Source: Streptomyces spiralis (lineage in GTDB: Bacteria > Actinomycetota > Actinomycetes > Streptomycetales > Streptomycetaceae). Taken from it: a stretch of DNA of 64,000 bases. Each line of letters starts with the position of its first letter. Positions within the stretch are counted from its first letter, which is position 1. Of the stretch, positions 30,903-39,157 are shown piece by piece. The notes under the pieces are model-generated. The model saw nothing but the letters and a program-made list of their open reading frames with translations. It did not search any database and was not told the DNA's origin. The DNA lies in assembly GCF_014654675.1 (NCBI RefSeq), contig NZ_BNBC01000017.1, forward strand, positions 113,116-177,115. Reading direction: 5' to 3'. The position numbers and the translations under genes were made by a program.

Positions 30903-31522
30903 GCGATCACTCGCCGCCCAGTCGCCGGGCCGTCCGGTCTCGCAGCATCATCCGCCCGGGCCTGCAGCACCTGGTAGAGGTGCCGGGGGTCAACGAGTTG
31001 GCCGGTGCCGTCCGGAACGCTGAGCCAGTAAGGGCCAGGTGGGGAGATCCGGTCCAGGCGGGGCACTCCCACGTGATGGACGTACGGACGGGTACCGCCC
31101 AGGCACGCCACCCCGAGTCGGTCGAGGGAGCGCGGCCACTCCTGCTCGGTGCCGGGCGGCACCAGGAAGTACAGGAACGGCCTGTAGGGGTCGCAGAACA
31201 CCGGGCCGGCCACCTGCAGCTCGTGCAGTCGGCGGCCCAGCTGATCCGGGTCGGCATCACGTTCCAGGTCCGCGCCCAGAGGGCCGTACGGCAGGCGTAC
31301 GGCGTCCCACACGATGCCCGCAGTCAGCAAGGCGATGCCCTGGTCCGCCCACTCCACACCCGCGACCTGGCGGGAGGTGGCCGCCCGGTACAGCCACGCC
31401 TCGGCGGCGGCTCTTCGCTGCCGGTCCTCGCTATGCAGCGTGTGCAGCGGGACCAGAGGGGCTTGGCGCCCGCCGGCGGCATGCATGCTGCTCCCTGGGC
31501 CACGGCCGGTGTTGTGGTTCAC
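30899..31522 (-). CDS. Hypothetical actinobacterial protein, 207 aa
   Basis: The protein (EAWLYRAATSRQVAGVEWAD, WDAVRLPYGPLGADLERDAD, GPVFCDPYRPFLYFLVPPGT, GPYWLSVPDGTGQLVDPRHL) is of a kind often found upstream of XRE regulators in Streptomyces and faintly recalls the bifunctional primase-polymerase N-domain; I would not assign that activity. GTG 31522 has GGGGAG upstream. It diverges from the XRE gene across an operator-like palindrome. Confidence 0.65.
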   Translation of the reverse strand: MNHNTGRGPGSSMHAAGGRQAPLVPLHTLHSEDRQRRAAAEAWLYRAATSRQVAGVEWADQGIALLTAGIVWDAVRLPYGPLGADLERDADPDQLGRRLHELQVAGPVFCDPYRPFLYFLVPPGTEQEWPRSLDRLGVACLGGTRPYVHHVGVPRLDRISPPGPYWLSVPDGTGQLVDPRHLYQVLQARADDAARPDGPATGRRVIA

Positions 31523-31657
31523 AGCGCAGCTCCCCTCCATGGGGTCTCGACGCCCCGATCGGGAATTCCAAGAGGTCAGCCCCGACCTGACACTCTGTCG
31601 GGCACTGTCTGTAGGAAACCGGCAACTCGGAGGAGCTGGCCATCGTCGATGCGACCC

Positions 31658-31675
31658 GCGCATACGTTTATGCGC
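31658..31675. promoter_or_regulatory. Operator-like palindrome between divergent genes
   Basis: GCGCATA (31658-31664), CGTT, TATGCGC (31669-31675) form a 7-bp inverted repeat; GCATACG occurs again 20 bases downstream. It lies between the gene starting at 31522 (minus) and the XRE regulator at 31736 (plus), the natural place for its binding site. Confidence 0.5.
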
Positions 31676-31735
31676 ACCGTGCATACGAAGCGGGTACATC
31701 CTGGGACGCGGTACGTAGCGTGGGAGGGGAAGAGG

Positions 31736-32983
31736 ATGGATTGGTCCCAGAACAAGGCCTTACGAGACGCTGCACGCGATGGCGACTATGGGCGTGTCAT
31801 CAGACAGGCGCGCAAGGCAGTCGGCCTGACGCAGCGGCAGCTCGGAGAAGCCTGCGGCCTGTCCCAGTCCGCCATGTCCCGCCTCGAAGACCGTGGCGTC
31901 GGCACGTACAACATGACTCTCCTGGCGAGCGCAGCCAGCCACCTCGGTATCCCTCCGAACCTGGTCGGCCTCGCCGACCACGACCGGAACGGAAACAGCA
32001 CGGTGGAACGCCGCGAATTCCTTGCCGGTGTCGCCGCTATCGCCGCGACTCCAGCCATAACCCCCCAACCGCTGGCACGCCCCGAGTGGGACAGCGGTCA
32101 GGCAGCCGCACTACGCGTGGCCACCACCGCGTTCCGCCGCCTGGACGCCACAGTCGCCTCACGCGACCTCACAGAAGCCACGCAATCCCACGTGCGGCTC
32201 ATCCAGCGTGTCGCCTCGCAGGCACCGGACGCCTCCCACAAGGCCCGCATGGCCGCCGTCGGCTCCGAGGCAGCTTCCCTGGTTGGCTGGCTTGCCTGGG
32301 ACATGGCAGACCACGGCTCGGCCCGCACCTGGTACGGCTCAGCGATCAAGGCCGCCCGGACCGCGGGGGATCCGCTGCTGTCCGCCTACCAGACGGGCAG
32401 CCTCGCCCAGTTCGAGGTGGAGGCGGGCAACACCGCTGAAGGGCTGCGCCTCATCACCCGTGCACGCCGCCAGCTCGGCGCCGACCTCCCCGCCATCGCC
32501 GCGGCGTGGCTCGCGTCCATCGAAGCGGTCGCGCACGCCACCGCCGGTGATGACCGCGCAACCGAGCGAGCGTTGCGCACCTGCGAGCAGAACACCGCAC
32601 GCGTGTCCCGTGAAGACCCGCCCCCGTGGCCGTGGGTGTTCTCCTTCGACGAGCGGAAGGTGGCGTCCTGCCGGGTGGTGTGCGGCGCCCGCCTCGGCAG
32701 GCCACGCTGGTTGGCGTCCACGAAGGACATCACCACCGCCCTGTCGTCCGGACACGAGAAGCAGCAGGCTCTGCTCACCCTCGACGTCGCCAGCAGCCAC
32801 CTGGCAACCGGCCGCCTCGACTCCGGCTTCGCGCTGGCCACCCGCGCCCTCCAGGACGGAATGCGCCTACGGTCTGGGCGTGTTGTCGAACGCGCCCGCG
32901 CCTTCCGCCGCACCTACACCTCGCCGACACCGCCCGGTATCGTCCGCGACTTCGACAGCCTGCTGCACGACGCCTACCTGTAA
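31736..32983 (+). CDS. XRE-family helix-turn-helix regulator with TPR-like C-terminal domain, 415 aa
   Basis: Residues about 15-75 form an XRE HTH (RQARKAVGLTQRQLGEACGL, SQSAMSRLEDRG). The remaining 340 residues are helical repeats (GWLAWDMADHGSARTWYGSA, LSAYQTGSLAQFEVEAG, EKQQALLTLDVASSHLATG) like the TPR sensor domain of Streptomyces XRE regulators. A peptide or small ligand probably modulates DNA binding. ATG 31736 has GGGAGGGG upstream. It is one of only two plus-strand genes within the phage block, followed 14 bases later by the SLOG-like gene. Confidence 0.85.
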   Translation: MDWSQNKALRDAARDGDYGRVIRQARKAVGLTQRQLGEACGLSQSAMSRLEDRGVGTYNMTLLASAASHLGIPPNLVGLADHDRNGNSTVERREFLAGVAAIAATPAITPQPLARPEWDSGQAAALRVATTAFRRLDATVASRDLTEATQSHVRLIQRVASQAPDASHKARMAAVGSEAASLVGWLAWDMADHGSARTWYGSAIKAARTAGDPLLSAYQTGSLAQFEVEAGNTAEGLRLITRARRQLGADLPAIAAAWLASIEAVAHATAGDDRATERALRTCEQNTARVSREDPPPWPWVFSFDERKVASCRVVCGARLGRPRWLASTKDITTALSSGHEKQQALLTLDVASSHLATGRLDSGFALATRALQDGMRLRSGRVVERARAFRRTYTSPTPPGIVRDFDSLLHDAYL

Positions 32984-32997
32984 GGAGGGAACCAGCC

Positions 32998-33474
32998 ATG
33001 CGCCTGGGCATCACAGGCCACCGAGGACTGTCATCCGAGGTAGAAGCCCAAGTCCGCGACCAGCTCGCCAAGGTCGTCGCCGACTGCGACCCCAAGGACC
33101 TGGTGGGCATCAGCTGCATCGCCGACGGCCCCGACGCGTGGTTCGCCGAAGCCGTCCTGGCGCACGGCGGCCGACTTGAGGTGGTCGTACCCGCCGTCCA
33201 CTACCGGGCGAGCCTGCCCGACTGGCACCACCCGGTGTACGACGAGCTGATAGACCGTGCCGCCGACGTCCACCACACGGGGCTGCGCGAATCGACATCG
33301 CAGGCACATCAGGCGGGCAGCGAGATCCTGGTGGGCCTCGCCGACAGACTGATCGCCGTATGGGACGGGCAACCGGCCCGTGGCTACGGCGGTACCGCCG
33401 ACGTCGTCGCCTACGCCCGCCGTCTCGGGGTGCCCGTGCAGATCGTCTGGCCCGAGGGCGCCAGGCGAGACTAG
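32998..33474 (+). CDS. SLOG-like nucleotide-binding protein, 158 aa
   Basis: MRLGITGHRGL at the start, ISCIADGPDAWFAEAVL, VVVPAVHYRASLPD and the GSEILVGLADRLIAVWDGQPARGYGGTADVV region give the Rossmann-like SLOG/DprA-LOG layout (GxxGHR, PxxxxR, GGTxxxV). SLOG proteins bind or cleave nucleotide-derived ligands and are found in defence contexts. ATG 32998 has GGAGG. The gene is probably cotranscribed with the XRE regulator, whose signal it could make, destroy or sense. Confidence 0.75.
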   Translation: MRLGITGHRGLSSEVEAQVRDQLAKVVADCDPKDLVGISCIADGPDAWFAEAVLAHGGRLEVVVPAVHYRASLPDWHHPVYDELIDRAADVHHTGLRESTSQAHQAGSEILVGLADRLIAVWDGQPARGYGGTADVVAYARRLGVPVQIVWPEGARRD

Positions 33475-34175
33475 GTCAGCGTCCCCGGCGGGTACCGCGT
33501 CACCCCTCTTGCGGCCTCGTCCCACACCCAGATCTCGGACTCCAGCCACAGACGCGGCAGCACCGTGTATTCCTCACAGAACGGGTCCCCGCACCCATGG
33601 CACGGCGTCCCTTCCTGCATGTGGATCCACGTGCCCGTGCCGATCCGGGACGGGCGCCAGGCCGGGTCGCCGACGAGGACGGCCCTGAGGCTGCCCAACT
33701 GCATACCGACGGTCTGAGGCCCGTCGGGCACGGGCACCCGCCACTCCCGTTCGTGCATCCAGGTCGAGTCGGTGCCGGTCCGCACCGCCCAGTGTTCCAA
33801 CCCGGCCGCGCGGAACAGGCTGTAGGTGTCCTCCGGCACGTAAGCGACCGCTCCGCCGCCGGCGTCAAGGACGCCTTCCCGCGTGACCACGATCCCATAT
33901 GGCTCGAACTGCCGGTCAGCGATCAGGTGGGCGAGATGGTCGGGTGGGCTCTCCGAGAAGCACAGGCAGGCGCGTTCCGCGCCATAAGGCTGGGAGGAGC
34001 GCAGGACCTCGCCGCGCAGGATCGAGTCCAGCCGCTCGCTGGCAGTCATGGCCCGAATGTCGGGCGGCACGCCCGGCCCCGGCTCTCTGCCCCTGCTGGT
34101 GAAGTGCACCAGCTCCTCGCTCTGCGCGGGCCCCACCGCCCCAAGCACGGGCATCTCAAACACTGCTTCCCCCAT
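33471..34175 (-). CDS. AbiGi-like protein, 234 aa (cargo)
   Basis: The pattern EELVHFTSRG, RLDSILRGEVLRSSQPYG, ACLCFSESPPDHLAHLIADR, EPYGIVVTREGVLDAGGGAV, YVPEDTYSLFRAAGLEHWAV and WMHEREWRVP resembles the AbiGi group of abortive-infection proteins and related DUF2971-like folds. A C-terminal CHGCGDPFC segment may bind zinc. It converges with the plus-strand SLOG-like gene, overlapping it at the stops, and lies just before the MuF-like head gene. A defence role is inferred. Confidence 0.55.
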   Translation of the reverse strand: MGEAVFEMPVLGAVGPAQSEELVHFTSRGREPGPGVPPDIRAMTASERLDSILRGEVLRSSQPYGAERACLCFSESPPDHLAHLIADRQFEPYGIVVTREGVLDAGGGAVAYVPEDTYSLFRAAGLEHWAVRTGTDSTWMHEREWRVPVPDGPQTVGMQLGSLRAVLVGDPAWRPSRIGTGTWIHMQEGTPCHGCGDPFCEEYTVLPRLWLESEIWVWDEAARGVTRYPPGTLT

Positions 34176-34193
34176 TGACCACTGAAAAGGTAC

Positions 34194-35021
34194 TTATACC
34201 TCACGCACGTAGTCGGGTCGGGGTCCGAATGCCCGCCGGCAGCGGGGATGCGAGATGGGCCACGCCGCTGCCTCCTCCACGCTGCGGATCGTGCCGTTGG
34301 GCTTGTCGGTGTCCTGGTGGCTGGTCCAGCCGCAGTCGGAGCCGTCGAACACCTCCATGAACTGCACGCCGGCTTCGCGGGCACGGTTGAGGGTGCCCGC
34401 GTTGTAAGCCAGGGCCGACTTCGCCAGCGTCGCAGCCTCCGCCCACGCCCGCACCGGCATCCGCGCCCCGTCCCGGTAGATGACGTAGGCCAGCTGGTGT
34501 TCGGCGGCCAGACGGTCCGCGAGGGCCTTCGCCGCCTGCAAGGCGGTGGTGTGGCCGGCGGCCAGCAACGGCACCTCACGGCGTGCCGCATCCCGCACCG
34601 CCCGATAGAACTGGGCGGCCATGCGCTGCTCCTCCTCCGAGCGGCGCAGAAAGTCCGCATACGAGTCGGACGCCAGGGACTGAAGGGCCTCGGTGTGGAT
34701 CAGCGTCCACGAGAAGTGCCCGCCGACCCTTTCGGCTGCGGCCCGCGCCCCCTGCTCGTACAGGTAGGGAAGCTGCCGGGCCACGAACGCGCGTGCTTCG
34801 GCGTCCACGCGCTGCCGGAAGTCGACGATGGCGGCCTGGAACTGGGCGATGCGGTCGGCCACCATCCGGGAGCGGGGGTTGTCGCCGATCGCGGCGAGCA
34901 CGGCGGCCTGGTAGTCGGCCAGCCGCTGCCAGGCGTCCTCCAGCACCGCGGCGACGCGCGCCGCCACGGTGGCCGCATCCCCCGGTGTCAGTGGCGGGAA
35001 CTCGTAGGCCACTACCGCCAC
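34194..35021 (-). CDS. MuF-like phage head morphogenesis protein, 275 aa
   Basis: The C-terminal part (ALAYNAGTLNRAREAGVQFM, VFDGSDCGWTSHQDTDKPNG, AAAWPISHPRCRRAFGPRPD) has the Cys/His/Asp pattern of the SPP1 gp7/MuF minor head family. The N-terminal 180 residues are mainly long helices. It sits near the portal and capsid genes. Minor head proteins of this group aid assembly and may be ejected. The GTG start at 35021 overlaps the upstream gene by 10 bases. Confidence 0.8.
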   Translation of the reverse strand: MAVVAYEFPPLTPGDAATVAARVAAVLEDAWQRLADYQAAVLAAIGDNPRSRMVADRIAQFQAAIVDFRQRVDAEARAFVARQLPYLYEQGARAAAERVGGHFSWTLIHTEALQSLASDSYADFLRRSEEEQRMAAQFYRAVRDAARREVPLLAAGHTTALQAAKALADRLAAEHQLAYVIYRDGARMPVRAWAEAATLAKSALAYNAGTLNRAREAGVQFMEVFDGSDCGWTSHQDTDKPNGTIRSVEEAAAWPISHPRCRRAFGPRPDYVREV

Positions 35022-35356
35022 CCGTGCCAGTGGTGGTGGCGCCGGCGGTGCGCGGACTGGAGCGGCGCGATGACGAGGGTGTCCCCGCCGGTCGGCTCAT
35101 CGGGGGCGTCGGTCGCATCCTGCACGGAGGCGATCTGCCTCTCCAGGCCGGTGAGGTTCGCGGACTGGTCGAGGGTGGCGACCCCGTTCACGGTCAGCTG
35201 CAAGGGCTCGGCCAGCAGTGTGGCCCGCCGCTCGTTCAGGACCTCCAGGGCGACGGCGCGCGCGGTGCCGAGCCGCGTGTAGCGGGTCTGCAGATCCGTC
35301 TGGTCGGTGGTGGGGCCGAGCTGCGCCAGGAGCCAGGCCAGGACTGCAGCGTCCAC
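35012..35356 (-). CDS. Head-tail connector-like protein, 114 aa
   Basis: A helical N-terminus (MDAAVLAWLLAQLGPTTDQT, LQTRYTRLGTARAVALEVLN) and His-Arg-rich end (HRRRHHHWHGWR) with a gene place after the capsid genes suggest a gp6-like head-tail connector. GTG 35356 is preceded by GGAAGGA. The His-rich tail is unusual and could bind metal. Confidence 0.6.
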   Translation of the reverse strand: MDAAVLAWLLAQLGPTTDQTDLQTRYTRLGTARAVALEVLNERRATLLAEPLQLTVNGVATLDQSANLTGLERQIASVQDATDAPDEPTGGDTLVIAPLQSAHRRRHHHWHGWR

Positions 35357-35382
35357 GGGCGCATCCTTCCGGGTAGCGGCAC

Positions 35383-35423
35383 GGCCCGGCACCCCCCGCG
35401 GGTGGGGAAGAGGGTGCCGGGCC
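35383..35423 (-). terminator. Hairpin after the acidic capsid-associated gene
   Basis: Arms 35383-35394 (GGCCCGGCACCC) and 35412-35423 are perfect 12-base complements with a 17-base loop, just past the stop at 35438. Confidence 0.6.
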
Positions 35424-35437
35424 GGGCCTGTCAGGGG

Positions 35438-35671
35438 TTACTCGTCGGCCTGCTTGCGGGTCCTGGAGCGGGGCTTCGTCTCGGTGTCGGTCTTCGCGCC
35501 GGCGTCACCGTCGCCGTCCTCGCCGTCCGCGTCTTCGTCGGGCTCCCACGCGGCCGGGTTGGTGATGACCGCGGCCACCGTCTCGTCCGGCTCGTCGCCG
35601 GGCTGCAGGATCAGCGGCTCGTTCGTCTCCGGGTGCGTGACGTGCACCGCTGCTGCCAGTCGTCGTCCCAT
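35438..35671 (-). CDS. Acidic capsid-associated small protein, 77 aa
   Basis: It begins MGRRLAAAVHVTHPETNEPL, has a short beta-rich part and an acidic tail (EPDEDADGEDGDGDAG) with a basic end (RSRTRKQADE). No family is recognised. Its start lies at the major capsid stop, and the place between capsid and connector suggests a head-associated role. Confidence 0.6.
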   Translation of the reverse strand: MGRRLAAAVHVTHPETNEPLILQPGDEPDETVAAVITNPAAWEPDEDADGEDGDGDAGAKTDTETKPRSRTRKQADE

Positions 35672-35672
35672 G

Positions 35673-36722
35673 TCAGAGCACCTTCGCAGTGATGTGGCAG
35701 TCCGGGGAGTACAGGATCGGCATGGCCACGGCCGCGCCCTTGGTCCACAGCTGCACCGGGTCGTCCTGCCCGCCACGGGTGATGATCAGGCCGGGAGCGT
35801 CCTCGCGGGTGATCTGCGGGTTGCCGCCCCGCGACAGGACCAGCGACTCCGCCGTGGTGCCGTACAGGGTCTGCCCCCACTTCACCCGGTCCGGCGGCAG
35901 CATCACCCACCGGTCGTCGGGCAGGCACTTCGTGGACACGCCGTCCACGCGGACCTGCCCCTTGTAGAGGGTGATCGGCGGCAGGCTGTAGTTGTCGCGG
36001 ACCACGTTGATCTGCTGCGGCGTCAGCGACGCTGTCGGCGTGGTCGACGGGTTCACGCTGCCGTAGTAGGCCGCCCGGTAGGCGTTGTTGCCCGCCAGGT
36101 AGGAGTAGACACGCCGGGAGGTCATCACCTCCACGGGCAGGGGCGCGCTGATCCCGTCGAGGTAGGAGATCCAGCCCAGCTCGTCGGCGATCGGGTCGGA
36201 CGTCGGGTCGGACCACACCTTCGGCGCGGTCGGCATGTTCGCCGCCGGGACGCCGAAGTCGACGTCGAGGGTGAGGCCGTTCTCCCCGGACAGGGAGAAC
36301 TTGCCGTCCGTGAGGACGTCGCCGGCGGCCAGCTCCAGACGGGAGTTGATCGCCTCGACGTGCCGCTCCACGTCGTCGTACAGCAGCTGCTCCAGGCGGG
36401 ACGCGTCCTGGCCACGGGCTGCTTCCTGCAGCAGCAGCTCGACCTCGCCGACCAGGAGCTTCTGGCCGAGGGCGGGCAGCATGCCCTGCGTGGACGTCTG
36501 CCACGCCTGCCGGTCCGCGAACGGCACGGACGCGTCGAAGCTGCGGTACTTCGCGGCGTTGACGTAGCGGCCGGTGTTCTTGATCCGCCACATGACGTCC
36601 TGCACGGATACCTTGGCGAACACGGTGTGCGTGAGCAGGAAGTCGGCCGGGGAGGGGATGTAGCGGGCGAACGTGGTCAGGTCCGCCGTGGTGATGTCCT
36701 TGATCAGGTCCTGGACGCTCAT
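35673..36722 (-). CDS. Major capsid protein, lambda gpE-like, 349 aa
   Basis: The protein has DLTTFARYIPSPADFLLTHT, ASVPFADRQAWQTSTQGMLP, LLLQEAARGQDASRLEQLLY and a C-terminal GAAVAMPILYSPDCHITAKVL, characteristic of gpE-type (PF03864) capsid proteins of actinophages. It follows the decoration protein. It builds the icosahedral shell; the first 20 residues (SVQDLIKDITTADL) may contact the scaffold. ATG 36722. Confidence 0.88.
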   Translation of the reverse strand: MSVQDLIKDITTADLTTFARYIPSPADFLLTHTVFAKVSVQDVMWRIKNTGRYVNAAKYRSFDASVPFADRQAWQTSTQGMLPALGQKLLVGEVELLLQEAARGQDASRLEQLLYDDVERHVEAINSRLELAAGDVLTDGKFSLSGENGLTLDVDFGVPAANMPTAPKVWSDPTSDPIADELGWISYLDGISAPLPVEVMTSRRVYSYLAGNNAYRAAYYGSVNPSTTPTASLTPQQINVVRDNYSLPPITLYKGQVRVDGVSTKCLPDDRWVMLPPDRVKWGQTLYGTTAESLVLSRGGNPQITREDAPGLIITRGGQDDPVQLWTKGAAVAMPILYSPDCHITAKVL

Positions 36723-36735
36723 CGACAGGGCCTCC

Positions 36736-37146
36736 TTACACGAAGCGGATCTGGCAGGTGGCGGACGGGGCGACCGCCGTGACGGCGACCGGGAGCTTGG
36801 CGGTCTTCACCGAGCCGTGCCACAGCAGCGCGGCCGGGACCTTCGTCTGCGACGGCGCGAACAGGACCTCGGCGAAGATGAACCCGGCCAGGTTCTGCCG
36901 GCCGTCCGTGGCCCCGGTCTGGTAGAGGCCGTACAGGCCACTGGCGGTGATCTTCCCGACCGGAATGCCGGACAGGACCCGCGAGTAGGGGATGTTGGTG
37001 TCCGTCGACGGCACGTAGTGGGTGCCGGACGTGAAGGTGGACATGTCGAGGGTGATCGTGTCGACCGAGTCGGTGCCGTGCAGGCTGGCGAGCCAGGACC
37101 GGTCGGCCGTCAGGTTCTGGGTGGTAGTGACCGGCTGAACGGTCAT
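36736..37146 (-). CDS. Head decoration protein, lambda gpD-like, 136 aa
   Basis: SGTHYVPSTDTNIPYSRVLS, GIPVGKITASGLYGLYQ, DGRQNLAGFIFAEVLFAP and a final PSATCQIRFV match the head-decoration family that caps trimer sites on the expanded capsid. It lies right before the major capsid gene, as in lambda. Confidence 0.82.
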   Translation of the reverse strand: MTVQPVTTTQNLTADRSWLASLHGTDSVDTITLDMSTFTSGTHYVPSTDTNIPYSRVLSGIPVGKITASGLYGLYQTGATDGRQNLAGFIFAEVLFAPSQTKVPAALLWHGSVKTAKLPVAVTAVAPSATCQIRFV

Positions 37147-37261
37147 GAGTCCTCCCGTGGACGCGACGAAGCGGTTGATCGTCCGCTCACCGGCTGGTGG
37201 CGTCGTCCACGAGAGGGGGCGTGGTCCCCACGAGTCCGGCCTTAACCCGCCGGTGGGACGT

Positions 37262-37963
37262 TCAGGAGCTGGTCAGGAAGCCGCGCTGGCGGGCCATCTC
37301 GGCGCCGTGCGCGCCGGGCTTGGGCATGTTGGCGCCGCGCGGCGGCGGCCCGCCGGCGGGCGACCCACCGGGCGCGGCCGCGGGCTGCGGGGCGGTGGAA
37401 CCGCCGAACAGCTCGGGCCTGCGCGTCTTGAGGGCTTCGGCGGCGTCGGTGAGGGCCTGCTCGTCGGCGTCGTCCTCGACGACCAGGAGCCGTTCGGCGT
37501 CGGCCAGATCCGCGCCGGTGGCGCCGAGGCCGACGAGGACGGCGCGGCGGGCCGCAGCACGTTCCCGGGCCACGGCCTGCGCCTCGCGTGCTGCTGCTGC
37601 GGCGGTCGCTTCGGCGGCGGCCTGCTCGCGGCGCTCCAGGTCTGACAGGGCCGCGGCCTTGGCGTCGCGCTGCTGCTGCACGAACGCCGTCAGGTCCTCG
37701 GCCTTGGCGAAGCCCAGCTGCTCGACGAGTTCACGCACCGCTGCGCGGCCGCCCTGCTGCTTCTCGCGGGCCAGCAGCCGGTTCAGCGCCTCCTGGTCCA
37801 CTGCCGGCGTCGGCACCGTGGCTATGGCCGGGACGACGGTCGGGGCGGTGGGCAGCTGCTGGTTGGACGGGTCGGTGGGGTCGGCGCCCAGGATGGGGAA
37901 GATGGGGCGGCCGTCACGCCGGTAACCGACGGGCGTACGGGGGTCGGGCAGCAGCCTGTCCAT
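37262..37963 (-). CDS. Capsid scaffolding protein, 233 aa
   Basis: A Pro-rich N-terminus (MDRLLPDPRTPVGYRRDGRP) is followed by a long Glu-Ala-Arg coiled coil (AKAAALSDLERREQAAAEAT) and a Gly-Pro tail. Composition and place between portal and capsid genes identify a scaffold that directs procapsid assembly and then leaves. ATG 37963 has GGAGG 11 bases upstream; a GTG at 38017 is the alternative. Confidence 0.75.
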   Translation of the reverse strand: MDRLLPDPRTPVGYRRDGRPIFPILGADPTDPSNQQLPTAPTVVPAIATVPTPAVDQEALNRLLAREKQQGGRAAVRELVEQLGFAKAEDLTAFVQQQRDAKAAALSDLERREQAAAEATAAAAAREAQAVARERAAARRAVLVGLGATGADLADAERLLVVEDDADEQALTDAAEALKTRRPELFGGSTAPQPAAAPGGSPAGGPPPRGANMPKPGAHGAEMARQRGFLTSS

Positions 37964-38052
37964 GCGGATCCAGTCCTCCAGCAGCAGCGCCCCCGCGCCG
38001 TCGATCAGTGTAGCCACAGGCGCAGCTGTCGAGACGGCCTGCGACGGGGCGG

Positions 38053-39036
38053 CTATTGGCTCTGCTGCGCGGAGTTCGAGGTATCGGCTTGCGAGGCACG
38101 TGAGGGCCGACGTGGCTTACGTGGGCGCCGACGTCGCTTAGGGGCTTTGGTGTCGGCCGGCTCCACACGGGCCACCTTCTGGTGCATCTGCCTGCCGCTC
38201 GCCAGCACCTCCGCCACGATGCTATTTAGAGCCTTCTTCTTCTCTTGGTCTGGCAGGTCCAGGGCGATGCGCTGAGCAGTGAGGAAGTAGCCGTTGAGGA
38301 CAGGCTGGTTGAAGTACTCGTTCAGTTGATCCATCGCCCACCAGTGGGTCTCCATGTACGTGCGGGTCAGGTAGGCGGTGAACGCGGCACCGACCGCGGC
38401 CAAGGACCCCACAAAGACCAGGTGGCCCCGGCCACTGAAGAGCCAGCCCGCGAAGAACGCGCCGACCAGAATCATCAGGCCGATACCCATGGCCCAGCGG
38501 CTGGCGCGGAAGGCCTTCTTGGCCTCGTCGGTCGCGATCCCGTGGTACTTCTCCAGCAGCAGACGGTTGACTTCGAGGAGGCTGGCCAGCTCCATCTTCT
38601 CTCGCAGCCGCTCGACCGCCGTGTCGAGGGCGTCACGCTGCTTCTCTGCTGCCTCTTTTCGCTCCTTGAACATCCAGACGCCCCAGAAGATGCCGATGGA
38701 AGCCACGGCTCCCACAAACGCCACCACCGTCGGCCAGACCCATGGGGGGAGGGGCTCGTAGGCTGGCTGCTTCGTCTGCTTTGCCGTGACTGGCAATGAC
38801 ACCACGAATGCAACCAGACCGCCGCCGGCCAGCACCGCCACCGTGACACCCGCAAGCACCCAGCTGTGGTCCTCCATCCAGTCCATCAGCGTCTTCCGTC
38901 TGCTGCCTCGCTTAGGTGAGGCCGCTTGTCCTGTGCTGCCTTGCTTAGGTGAGGCCGCTTGTTCTGTCTTGGGACCGGATCGGGAGCGGACTACGAGCTT
39001 CTCGGCCGCACGCTGTTGCTGTGAACGGGTAGGCAT
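38053..39036 (-). CDS. Four-TM membrane protein with TRADD-N-associated-type domain, 327 aa (moron)
   Basis: Four membrane helices are visible (about 56-81, 98-122, 182-200, 206-225). The stretch LEVNRLLLEKYHGIATDEAK, AFRASRWAMGIGLMILVGAF resembles the membrane domain tied to TRADD-N proteins in predicted conflict systems. The N-terminus carries a repeated basic QAASPK segment and the C-terminus is strongly basic (KAPKRRRRPRKPRRPS). It has no place in head assembly although it lies between portal and scaffold. A superinfection-exclusion or sensor role is inferred. Confidence 0.55.
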   Translation of the reverse strand: MPTRSQQQRAAEKLVVRSRSGPKTEQAASPKQGSTGQAASPKRGSRRKTLMDWMEDHSWVLAGVTVAVLAGGGLVAFVVSLPVTAKQTKQPAYEPLPPWVWPTVVAFVGAVASIGIFWGVWMFKERKEAAEKQRDALDTAVERLREKMELASLLEVNRLLLEKYHGIATDEAKKAFRASRWAMGIGLMILVGAFFAGWLFSGRGHLVFVGSLAAVGAAFTAYLTRTYMETHWWAMDQLNEYFNQPVLNGYFLTAQRIALDLPDQEKKKALNSIVAEVLASGRQMHQKVARVEPADTKAPKRRRRPRKPRRPSRASQADTSNSAQQSQ

Positions 39037-39157
39037 GTGCCTCCTCGGACGCCGCTGTGCAGCACAAGGCGCGCCGACAGCCCTCGTGGCTTCATTCCGT
39101 CACGGAGTGTAATGACGACTCCCCTCACACAGCCGCAGGCATGCCCGGGCGAGAGGG

